A stretch of 32,637 bases of DNA, taken from NCBI GenBank assembly GCA_020438395.1, contig JAGQUR010000100.1, positions 1-32,637 on the forward strand, in the 5' to 3' direction. How positions within the stretch are numbered: the first letter of the stretch is position 1; every line of letters begins with the position of its first letter. Of the stretch, positions 21,723 to 27,812 are shown in pieces. A program made the translations under genes and the position numbers. The notes beneath the pieces were generated by a model that did not search any database, was not told the DNA's origin, and saw nothing but the letters and a program-made list of their open reading frames with translations. This DNA is from Solirubrobacterales bacterium (GTDB lineage: Bacteria; Actinomycetota; Thermoleophilia; Solirubrobacterales; 70-9).

Positions 21723-22523
21723 TCAGGCGAGCCGGGCGGTGCCGGCGATCATCTCGGCGGTTTCGGCCGGGACTTCGAGCTGGGGACAGTGCCCGACTCC
21801 GTCGAGTTCCACATATACGGCGTCGGGAAACCATTTCTCCTGAAACCGGACAGCGGTCTCCGGCCAGCGCAGCAACTGGTCCGAGGTGCCCCAGATGAAC
21901 CGCACCGGGCAGTCGACGCGGTCGGGATCGAACTGGAAACCGGGCTCGCGAGCGAACTTCACCAGCGGTATCGCGGCCGGACAGTTGGCCGCCCCGACCA
22001 GCTGGCGAACCACCATTTCGGCGGTGATCAGGCTGTCGTCCTCGACGATGAACCGGGTCGCCTGGCGACGGCCTTCCGGGGTCGCGGCGATCTCCCTGGC
22101 GAAGGGCGCCGCTCTCTTGACCAGTTCCTGCTGCGTGACGAAATAGTCGAAGGCATGCCGCTCCTGGAAATCGGCCGACCAGCCGCCGACCGGGGCGAAA
22201 GCGGACACCGAAAGGGCCCGACCCCGTTCCGCGAGCCGGAGCGCCACCCAGCCACCGAGCGAATTGCCGGCCACATGCGCGGACCCGAATCCGACTCCAT
22301 CCATGGCTGCCTCGATTCCCGCCGGCAACGTGTCGGCGGTGAAGTCGCCCTTGAGTGCCGGTCCGCCGGCATGTCCGGGCAGGGTCACGGCCAGCACCTC
22401 GAATTTCCGCTCCAGCGGGGGTATGACCAACTCCCAGGTGCTCCAGGTGTCGGTGATCCCGTGGATGAGCACAAGCGGCGGGCCCGAACCGCCGTGATGG
22501 AAGGGCGTGAACACCGGTGTCAT
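21723..22523 (-). CDS. Alpha/beta hydrolase (paralogue of the 27813-28607 gene)
   Basis: A 266-residue hydrolase. HG oxyanion motif LVLIHGITDTW, nucleophile elbow GNSLGGW, acid Asp in IWGTSDQLLRW and catalytic His in GVGHCPQLEVP are all in place. It is clearly paralogous to the gene at 27813-28607: same N-terminus (TPFHxGGSGxPLVLIHG), same GHAGGP/MHAGGP segment and same elbow. It lies 13 bp after the NTF2-like gene and is probably co-transcribed with it, opposite to fadR. Substrate unknown. Confidence 0.88.
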   Translation of the reverse strand: MTPVFTPFHHGGSGPPLVLIHGITDTWSTWELVIPPLERKFEVLAVTLPGHAGGPALKGDFTADTLPAGIEAAMDGVGFGSAHVAGNSLGGWVALRLAERGRALSVSAFAPVGGWSADFQERHAFDYFVTQQELVKRAAPFAREIAATPEGRRQATRFIVEDDSLITAEMVVRQLVGAANCPAAIPLVKFAREPGFQFDPDRVDCPVRFIWGTSDQLLRWPETAVRFQEKWFPDAVYVELDGVGHCPQLEVPAETAEMIAGTARLA

Positions 22524-22536
22524 GACCGGGACTATT

Positions 22537-23037
22537 TCAATTGCGGGCGACCGGCTCGATCCCGAGTTCGGTGAGCTTGCGGTCGAAGTCGATCATGCGC
22601 CCGGTGTCCACGTAGAAGTCGCGCTGCTCGACCACTTTCCCCCATCTTGTGCGGACCAGGATCATCGTCTGGTTCGTATAGAGCGCTTCGCCGTCCGGAC
22701 CGATCGAGATGTCGTCGAACTGCGCTACCGCGGTCAGTGCCCAGGGCGGGCCGGAGGTCCAGAACTCGAGGATCTCCCCCTGGAGCCCGGCCGCCACGAA
22801 GTCCCGGAGGAACAGCTCGATCTGTTCGCGTCCGCGGTGCTCGCCGGCCCAGCGGTGGGGCGCGTCATTGAAGTGGAGGACGGCGTCATCGGCGAAGCCG
22901 TCCAGTAGCGGGCCGTAGTCGCCTTCGTTGAGGGCTTCGACGCTGCGGCGGAACTTTGTCAGGAGCAGCTTTCGGACGATGGCCTGGAAGCCAAGGGCGA
23001 GAACGATGCCGGTCAATACCGGTCGGAGGCGGCGCAT
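22537..23037 (-). CDS. NTF2/SnoaL-like protein with N-terminal membrane helix
   Basis: A 166-residue protein. Residues 5-25 form a hydrophobic helix (VLTGIVLALGFQAI) after a short Arg-rich start, so it is probably membrane-tethered. The rest is a SnoaL/NTF2-like cone fold: FRRSVEALNEGDYGPLLDGF, a central AVLHFNDAPHRWAGEHRGREQ block and a closing set of strands. Such domains are isomerases, hydrolases or ligand carriers; activity unknown. I prefer the ATG at 23037, which has AAAGG 8 bp upstream, over the one at 23067. It shares a 76-bp divergent region with fadR. Confidence 0.78.
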   Translation of the reverse strand: MRRLRPVLTGIVLALGFQAIVRKLLLTKFRRSVEALNEGDYGPLLDGFADDAVLHFNDAPHRWAGEHRGREQIELFLRDFVAAGLQGEILEFWTSGPPWALTAVAQFDDISIGPDGEALYTNQTMILVRTRWGKVVEQRDFYVDTGRMIDFDRKLTELGIEPVARN

Positions 23038-23095
23038 GAGGAGCCTTTCTCGAGGGGTTGAATCCAACCTATCCGACCGTTACCCGCATTCCAGT

Positions 23096-23105
23096 TGGTA
23101 GAACC
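23096..23105. promoter_or_regulatory. Possible second FadR site upstream of fadR
   Basis: TGGTAGAACC matches 9 of 10 bases of the core of the palindrome at 23859-23875 (TGGTATAACC). As in that site, the element contains a -10-like hexamer (TAGAAC, 23099-23104), 15 nt before the fadR ATG. Symmetry is poor outside the core. Confidence 0.35.
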
Positions 23106-23113
23106 TCCTTCAG

Positions 23114-23800
23114 ATGAGCGGTGAAGGCACAGCAACGGTTTCCCGGCGGGTCCACGATTCGCTGCGGCGTCAGATCCTTGAGGGAACCCTCTCTCCGGGG
23201 GACCGGATCCCCTCCGAGCGGGTACTGGCCGAGGAATTCGGGGTCAACCGGCATGCTGTGCGCGAGGCGCTCAAGGGGCTTCAACAGGCCGGTCTGATCA
23301 GGATCACCCACGGCGGCGCCACCCGGGTTCTTGACTGGCGCGATTCGGGCGGGCTGGAGGTGCTGCTTGACCTTGGCGGCGACCCGGTCGATCCGCCGGC
23401 CGAGATCGTCCGCTCGGTTCTCGAGATGAGGGCCTCGATCGGGGTGGATGCCGCCCGGCTCTGCGCCGGGCGAGCCAGCGAGGCCGAACGCGATGAAGTC
23501 GAACGGCTGGGAGAGCGGGCGGCCGCCCTCGTTGGCGCAGGCGACGACGACCTGCTCGACCAGTCCTTCGCCGAGTTCTGGATGGCGGTCGTTTCCGGTT
23601 CCGGCAACATCGCCTATCGCCTTTCGCTCAATTCGCTACTGGCGGCGATGCTCTCCTTCGGTGAGGTCGCGAACAGGATCCGACCCGATGATCCGAAGAT
23701 CATCACCCGCCTCGGCAGCGCGATCGGCGCCGGGGATCCGGACACGGCGGCCGAGGTCGCCGGTCACATGCTCCACGCCGACGTGAAGCGCGCCATCTGA
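23114..23800 (+). CDS. FadR-type GntR regulator
   Basis: A 228-residue GntR protein of the fatty-acid FadR kind. The winged HTH spans about residues 14-75. SPGDRIPSERVLAEEFGVNRHAVREALKGL is split over helix 2 and the recognition helix. The wing ITHGGATRV matches the IQHGKPTKV wing of E. coli FadR, including the DNA-contacting HG. The ligand domain has FWMAVVSGSGNIAYRLSLNSL (about residues 153-173), resembling IFRGLAFASGNPIYG of E. coli FadR and lacking the metal-binding His of FCD domains, so acyl-CoA rather than a metal-bound carboxylate is the likelier effector. It sits next to a lipid-type hydroxylase whose promoter has a FadR-like palindrome. Comparison is from memory of the E. coli protein. 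Confidence 0.82.
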   Translation: MSGEGTATVSRRVHDSLRRQILEGTLSPGDRIPSERVLAEEFGVNRHAVREALKGLQQAGLIRITHGGATRVLDWRDSGGLEVLLDLGGDPVDPPAEIVRSVLEMRASIGVDAARLCAGRASEAERDEVERLGERAAALVGAGDDDLLDQSFAEFWMAVVSGSGNIAYRLSLNSLLAAMLSFGEVANRIRPDDPKIITRLGSAIGAGDPDTAAEVAGHMLHADVKRAI

Positions 23801-23841
23801 CCATCCCGCGTTCCGGCCGCGGCCAGGTCCCGGCCGGCCAC

Positions 23842-23870
23842 TTGCCAACACAACATGCAACTGGTATAAC
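23842..23870 (+). promoter_or_regulatory. Sigma70-type promoter of the hydroxylase gene
   Basis: TTGCCA (23842-23847), a 17-bp spacer and TATAAC (23865-23870) make a near-consensus promoter. The expected start is within a few bases of the ATG at 23881, so the mRNA is probably leaderless or has a 1-4 nt leader. No Shine-Dalgarno is seen. Confidence 0.7.
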
Positions 23871-23875
23871 CAGTT
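23859..23875. promoter_or_regulatory. FadR-like operator palindrome
   Basis: AACTGGTATAACCAGTT is a perfect inverted repeat (7-bp arms, 3-bp centre), the same length and outer sequence as the 17-bp E. coli FadR consensus (roughly AACTGGTCNGACCAGTT). It is centred on the -10 of the hydroxylase promoter, an ideal repressor position, and lies 59 bp after the fadR homologue's stop codon. Confidence 0.75.
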
Positions 23876-23880
23876 GAGTC

Positions 23881-24852
23881 ATGAGCGACCTGATCCTCTA
23901 TGCGATCCCGTTCTTCTTTCTGGCTATGGGTCTGGAATACCTGACCCTCCGGCACGCGGCCCACGAACATGCCGAAGAGCAGGCCGCGATCGACCCGGAT
24001 GCGCCGATCGGGTTCGAGGCGAAGGACACCGCAACCAGCCTCAGCATGGGCGTCGGCCACCTCTTCATCGCCGGCGCCTGGAAGCTGGTCGTGCTGGTCA
24101 TCTACGCCGCGATCTATTCGGTCAGCCCGATCCAGCTCTCGCCTTCGGACTGGTGGACCTGGGTGCTGCTCTTCTTCGTCGACGACCTGGCCTACTACGC
24201 GTTCCACCGCAGCCACCACCGCATCCGCCTCTTCTGGGCGATGCATGTGGTTCACCACTCGTCCGAGCACTACAACTTCTCGACCGCGCTCCGGCAGGAC
24301 TGGTCGCCCTTCACCTCGATCTTCTTCTGGATGCCCGGCGCGCTCCTGTTCGAGCCCTGGATGATCTACCTCGCCTTCTCGTGGAGCCTGCTCTACCAGT
24401 TCCTGCTCCACACCGAGGCGGTCCGGAAGCTGCCGCGGCCGATCGAGTTCATCTTCAACACGCCCAGCCACCACCGGGTCCATCACGGCTCCCAGGAGCA
24501 GTACCTGGACAAGAACTACGGCGGCATCCTGATCATCTGGGATCGCATGTTCGGGTCCTTCGAACCGGAGGAAGAGCGGGTTCGCTACGGCCTGACCAGG
24601 AACATCGAGACCTTCCATCCGGTCAAGGTCGCCTACGGCGAATACGTGAACATCTGGCGGGACGTACGGGCGGCCGACAACTGGCGGGACCGCCTCGGCT
24701 TCACCTTCAAGGGGCCCGGCTGGAAGCCCCGCGAATCAGCCGGCGGCGTTTCTCCGGAAGCAGCCGACGAGGTGGGTGTTGACCAGGCCGACCGCCTCCA
24801 TCAGGGCGTACATGTTCGTCGGGCCGACGAACTTGAATCCACGCGAGCGTAG
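23881..24852 (+). CDS. Fatty acid hydroxylase / sterol desaturase family protein
   Basis: An integral-membrane di-iron enzyme of 323 residues. The His clusters are AFHRSHHR (about residues 105-112), MHVVHHSSEH (121-130) and PSHHRVHHGS (about 197-206), the classic HxxHH-type ligands. Hydrophobic segments lie near residues 5-20, 60-85, 95-105, 140-170. Substrate could be a fatty acyl chain, sterol/hopanoid or carotenoid-like lipid. FadR-type control favours a fatty-acid link. The C-terminal 39 residues are encoded over the end of the convergent tag gene (117-bp overlap) and do not look like part of the conserved fold. Confidence 0.88.
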   Translation: MSDLILYAIPFFFLAMGLEYLTLRHAAHEHAEEQAAIDPDAPIGFEAKDTATSLSMGVGHLFIAGAWKLVVLVIYAAIYSVSPIQLSPSDWWTWVLLFFVDDLAYYAFHRSHHRIRLFWAMHVVHHSSEHYNFSTALRQDWSPFTSIFFWMPGALLFEPWMIYLAFSWSLLYQFLLHTEAVRKLPRPIEFIFNTPSHHRVHHGSQEQYLDKNYGGILIIWDRMFGSFEPEEERVRYGLTRNIETFHPVKVAYGEYVNIWRDVRAADNWRDRLGFTFKGPGWKPRESAGGVSPEAADEVGVDQADRLHQGVHVRRADELESTRA

Positions 24853-25320
24853 TTCCTTCGCCAGGGCCTCCGACTCGGCGGAGCTGGTCGGCACCTCGGA
24901 GTGACTTGCCGGCTCGGGCGAGCGGGCTGGCGCGAAGCCGGAGATGAGTCCTTCGAGGCCGCCATCCCCGCGCAGATCGATCGCCGCCGCAGCGTTGCTT
25001 CGGGTCGCCTCGATCTTGGCGCGGGCCCGGATGATCCCCTCGTTGCCCATCAGATTCTCGACATCCCGGTCACTCAGGCCGGCGCAGTATTCGAGGTCGA
25101 AATCCCGGAACGCTTCCCGGAAGGCGGGCCGCTTGCGGAGGATGGTCGCCCAGCTGAGGCCGGCCTGGAAGGCTTCCAGGGAGAGGCGTTCGAACATCGC
25201 CTGCTCGCCGGCCACCGGAATTCCCCATTCCTCGTCGTGATAGTCCCGCATCATCTCGCTGCCATTGGCCCAGCCGCAGCGGATCCGGCCGTCATCTTCG
25301 AGTTCACTCACCGGCTCCAT
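24736..25320 (-). CDS. tag: DNA-3-methyladenine glycosylase I
   Basis: Excises 3-methyladenine from alkylated DNA. The 194-residue product has the zinc-snap residues of Tag: Cys15 (IRCGW), His28 (YHDEEWG), and near the C-terminus His and Cys in THLVGCF. It also has the family FERLSLEAFQAGLSWATILRKR block. An insert rich in Ser, Pro and Ala (about residues 135-150) is longer than I expect. The ATG at 25320 gives the standard N-terminus; an upstream open frame is antisense to the M14 gene. Its 3' end overlaps the hydroxylase gene tail to tail. Confidence 0.93.
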   Translation of the reverse strand: MEPVSELEDDGRIRCGWANGSEMMRDYHDEEWGIPVAGEQAMFERLSLEAFQAGLSWATILRKRPAFREAFRDFDLEYCAGLSDRDVENLMGNEGIIRARAKIEATRSNAAAAIDLRGDGGLEGLISGFAPARSPEPASHSEVPTSSAESEALAKELRSRGFKFVGPTNMYALMEAVGLVNTHLVGCFRRNAAG

Positions 25321-25341
25321 CTTGCCAGCTAGGTTGAACGG

Positions 25342-26094
25342 GTGAGAAGGATCCGGAAAGCCGCTCTGCTGACATCTTTCGTCGCCCTGGCATTTGCCTC
25401 GGGTCTGGCGCCGGCGTCGCCGGCCGCCCCGGCCGGGCTGAAGAAGAAGGTGATCGGGCGCTCCGTCGAGAACCGTCCGATCATCAGCTGGCGGCAGGGT
25501 GATTTCGCGGCCGGTTTCCGGGTGCTGGTGGTCGGCTCGATCCACGGGGACGAGCGACAGGGCATGAGGGTCGTGGCCAACCTGCGCCAGCGGCTGGCAG
25601 GGCGGAATGGACCGGAGGGGATCGCCTTCTGGACGATCAGGACCGCCAACCCGGACGGCACCGCAAGGAATACCCGCCGCAACGCCCGGCTGGTCGATCT
25701 GAACCGGAACTTCCCCTACCGCTGGGACGGCAGCCTGAACGGTGGCTACAACTCGGGTCCGCGGCCCGCCTCGGAACCGGAGACCAGGACCATCATGCGC
25801 TTCTCACGAAGGGTCGGTTTCGACCTGGCAATCTGGTTTCACCAGCCCTGGGGACGCACCCTTGTCCCCTGTAACCGGGACCGCCGTTGGGCGATTCTCT
25901 ATTCCCGGCTCTCCGGCCTCGGCACCGGCGGCGGATGCGACCGCGGCAGCTACCCGGGCAGCGCGATCTCGTGGCAGCACCATGAATACGGCACCACGGC
26001 GTTCGTGGTCGAACTCGGCCCGCGGGTCCAGAAGAGGGCCGTGATTGCGCGGCATGCCGGCGCGGTGATCCGCCTGGCCCGCCGAATGAGCTGA
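25342..26094 (+). CDS. Secreted M14-family zinc carboxypeptidase/amidase
   Basis: A 250-residue exported protein: signal peptide of about 30 residues (LLTSFVALAFASGLAPASPAA). The catalytic domain has the HxxE zinc motif SIHGDERQG (about residues 66-74), the substrate-binding VDLNRNFPY (about 113-121), third Zn ligand His in IWFHQPW and the general-base Glu in FVVELG. This is the pattern of the M14 MpaA/DAP-amidase branch, so a murein-peptide substrate is possible. The gene starts with GTG; TAGGTT is 12 nt upstream and no ribosome site is visible. Divergent from tag with only 21 bp between starts. Confidence 0.85.
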   Translation: MRRIRKAALLTSFVALAFASGLAPASPAAPAGLKKKVIGRSVENRPIISWRQGDFAAGFRVLVVGSIHGDERQGMRVVANLRQRLAGRNGPEGIAFWTIRTANPDGTARNTRRNARLVDLNRNFPYRWDGSLNGGYNSGPRPASEPETRTIMRFSRRVGFDLAIWFHQPWGRTLVPCNRDRRWAILYSRLSGLGTGGGCDRGSYPGSAISWQHHEYGTTAFVVELGPRVQKRAVIARHAGAVIRLARRMS

Positions 26095-26162
26095 GTGTCA
26101 GGAATCCAGTCCTGCGGCGAGACCGCGGAAGATCCCGTTGGCTCAGCTTCGTGTCCGGATCA

Positions 26163-26180
26163 TTCAACCAATTGGTTGAA
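26163..26180. promoter_or_regulatory. ArsR operator O1 (perfect 18-bp palindrome)
   Basis: TTCAACCAATTGGTTGAA is fully self-complementary. It overlaps the candidate -35 TTGAAA (26176-26181). Its centre is exactly 40 bp from that of O2 at 26203-26220, about four helix turns, so both sites face the same side of the DNA. Confidence 0.85.
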
Positions 26181-26204
26181 AATCTGGCGGGAATGTTCTA
26201 TCTT
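26176..26204 (+). promoter_or_regulatory. Promoter of the second arsR operon
   Basis: TTGAAA, a 17-bp spacer and TATCTT (26199-26204). The -10 is 13 nt before the ATG at 26212, so a leaderless mRNA is expected. Both hexamers are touched by operator palindromes. Confidence 0.65.
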
Positions 26205-26220
26205 CAACCACATGGTTGAA
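26203..26220. promoter_or_regulatory. ArsR operator O2 over the start codon
   Basis: TTCAACCA and TGGTTGAA are the same half-sites as O1, here around CA. The palindrome covers the last bases of the -10, the expected transcript start and the ATG at 26212. Confidence 0.85.
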
Positions 26221-26559
26221 GATTCGGAGAAGGTCGATCGCGTCTTTCATGCCCTTTCGAACGGCACCCGCCGGGGCATGGTCCGGCAGCTCTCGCGCGG
26301 TGAATGCACGGTCGGCGACCTGGCCCGACCTGCCGATATGTCCTTCGCCGCCGCCTCCAAGCACGTCAAAGTGCTGGAGCGGGCGGGCATGGTCAACCGC
26401 CGGGTGAAGGGGCGGCAGCACATCTGTTCGCTGAGGCCCGATCCACTCAGGGATGCGAGCGAGTGGCTCGGCTTCTACGAAAAGTTCTGGAGCGACAACC
26501 TCGAGAGACTCGCAGCCGCGGTTGAAACCGACTACGCCCGGGAACAGGAGGGGCGATGA
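26212..26559 (+). CDS. ArsR-family transcriptional regulator (second AHSA1-linked)
   Basis: A 115-residue winged-helix repressor. The N-terminal helix is VFHALSNGTRRGMVRQL, the HTH is VGDLARPADMSFAAASKHVKVLERAGMV (two adjoining pieces, about residues 34-61), and the wing is RVKGRQHICSLRP. It has no metal-binding CxC motif. I chose the ATG at 26212 over an upstream in-frame ATG because the latter would run through the promoter and operators. The stop overlaps the AHSA1 gene as ATGA. Domain layout and downstream partner match the 18969 gene, but operator sequences differ, so the two should not cross-regulate. Confidence 0.93.
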   Translation: MVEDSEKVDRVFHALSNGTRRGMVRQLSRGECTVGDLARPADMSFAAASKHVKVLERAGMVNRRVKGRQHICSLRPDPLRDASEWLGFYEKFWSDNLERLAAAVETDYAREQEGR

Positions 26560-27014
26560 CCACCTCCGGCGACTCGGTACAGATCGTCAAGCAGGTCGCG
26601 GCCCCGGTCGATCGGGTCTACCAGGCCTTCATCGAACCGGAGCAGCTGGTCAGCTGGATGCACCCGGACGGCTTCACCGGACACTCGGCGACCAACGACC
26701 CTCGTGAGGGCGGCAGGGGCGAGTTGAAGCACAACCTCCCCGACGGAGGCATCGGGGGCTTCAACTGGGTGTACCTCGAAGTCACCGAGAACGAAAGGCT
26801 GGTCATGGACTGGCAGTTCGGACCGGAAGGTGCCGACCCGGACGGCAAGCGTTCCCGCCTGACCATCGAACTTCACGAAGCGGGGCCCGGATCGACCGAG
26901 GTCACCCTGACCCACGACCGGCTCGGCGAAGCACCACCCGGCGGCCACGTCGGAGTCAACGCCGGCTGGACCCAGGCTCTCGACAGCCTCGGCCGCTATT
27001 TCGAAAACGATTGA
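26556..27014 (+). CDS. SRPBCC/AHSA1-domain protein (second)
   Basis: A 152-residue START-like protein. The opening VQIVKQVAAPVDRVYQAFIEP is the usual first strand and helix of AHSA1. FNWVYLEVTENERLVMDWQF and TEVTLTHDRLGEAPPGG are later strands, and VNAGWTQALDSLGRYFEND is the C-terminal helix. It probably binds a hydrophobic ligand; identity unknown. Coupled to the arsR gene by ATGA and followed by the DUF899 gene after 10 bp, so the three form an operon under the twin palindromes. Confidence 0.92.
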   Translation: MTTSGDSVQIVKQVAAPVDRVYQAFIEPEQLVSWMHPDGFTGHSATNDPREGGRGELKHNLPDGGIGGFNWVYLEVTENERLVMDWQFGPEGADPDGKRSRLTIELHEAGPGSTEVTLTHDRLGEAPPGGHVGVNAGWTQALDSLGRYFEND

Positions 27015-27024
27015 GAGGAACGAC

Positions 27025-27702
27025 ATGACTTTGCAGCCAACGGTTTCGGCCGATGAATGGGAGTCGGCCCGGCAGAAGTTGCTGATCAGGGAAAAGGAAG
27101 TGACCCGGGCGAAGGACGCGCTGGCCGCCGAAAGGCGCCGCATGCCCTGGCTGAAGGTCGAAAAGGACTATGAGTTCGAGGGGCCGGATGGCAGGGTCAG
27201 GCTTCTTGACCTCTTCGAGGGACGCCGGCAACTGATCATCTACCGGTTCTTCTTCGACCCCGAGGTGACCGGCCATCCCGATGCCGGCTGTCCCGGCTGC
27301 TCCTTCGGGGCCGACCAGGTCGCCGACCTCCGGCACCTCAACGCCCGGGACACGACCTTCTGCCACGTCTCCCGGGGCTCGCAGGAGAACATCGGCCGCC
27401 TGAAGGAGAAGATGGGCTGGCAGCAGATCCCCTGGTACACGGTTATCGACGACTTCGACAGGGATATGGGCGTCGGCGAGTGGCACGGAACCAACGCCTT
27501 CATACGCGACGACGATGGCACGATCTACCGCACTTATTTCATCGACGCCCGCGGCGATGAACAAATGGGAAGCACCTGGGCTCACCTCGACCTGACCGCA
27601 CTCGGCCGCCAGGAAGAGTGGGAGGACTCGCCCGAAGGCTACCCCCAGACCCCGCCGTACCAGTGGTGGCGTCGCCACGACGAGTACGAGCCGGTCTCAT
27701 GA
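27025..27702 (+). CDS. DUF899 family thioredoxin-like protein
   Basis: A 225-residue DUF899 protein. The N-terminal helix (REKEVTRAKDALAAERRRMPW) is followed by a thioredoxin-like fold. The diagnostic segment is GCPGCSFGADQVADL (about residues 88-102), a CPxC-like pair in thioredoxin position. RGSQENIGRLKEKMGW and the C-terminal PPYQWWRRHDEY are also typical of the family. The reaction is unknown; a redox role is plausible from the Cys pair. GAGGAA precedes the ATG. This family is frequently found beside ArsR and AHSA1 genes, as here. Confidence 0.9.
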   Translation: MTLQPTVSADEWESARQKLLIREKEVTRAKDALAAERRRMPWLKVEKDYEFEGPDGRVRLLDLFEGRRQLIIYRFFFDPEVTGHPDAGCPGCSFGADQVADLRHLNARDTTFCHVSRGSQENIGRLKEKMGWQQIPWYTVIDDFDRDMGVGEWHGTNAFIRDDDGTIYRTYFIDARGDEQMGSTWAHLDLTALGRQEEWEDSPEGYPQTPPYQWWRRHDEYEPVS

Positions 27703-27812
27703 TCCTCGCCCACATCGCCGGGATCCCGGTCGAGGAGATGCTAATGCTGGCCCCCGCCTTCGCGGGGGCGGGGATAGCCCTTCGCTCCCGCCTGAGGCGG
27801 GAGCGAAGGTAG
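27699..27812 (+). CDS. Putative small membrane protein (37 aa)
   Basis: An ORF starting ATGA-coupled to the DUF899 stop. The product begins MILAHIAGIPVEEMLMLAP, continues with a short hydrophobic stretch (AFAGAGIAL) and ends with a basic tail (RSRLRRERR). The first part reads like a small membrane protein; I think similar peptides with an AHxxGxPVEE start occur in actinomycetes, but this is from memory. The last third is encoded by two terminator-like hairpins, so the tail, or the whole ORF, may be fortuitous. Confidence 0.4.
   Translation: MILAHIAGIPVEEMLMLAPAFAGAGIALRSRLRRERR
27750..27809. terminator. Double hairpin, bidirectional terminator
   Basis: Hairpin 1: GCCCCCGC (27750-27757), loop CTTC, GCGGGGGC (27762-27769). 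Hairpin 2: CCTTCGCTCCCGCC (27779-27792), loop TGA, and its perfect 14-bp complement (27796-27809). They sit between the convergent DUF899 operon and the minus-strand hydrolase, 4 bp from the latter's stop codon, and could end transcription in both directions. No T-tract follows. Confidence 0.75.

Noticed and set aside
23874-24782. Alternative frame across the hydroxylase gene
   Set aside because: Pro/Arg-rich product without domains; the His-cluster frame starting at 23881 is the real gene.
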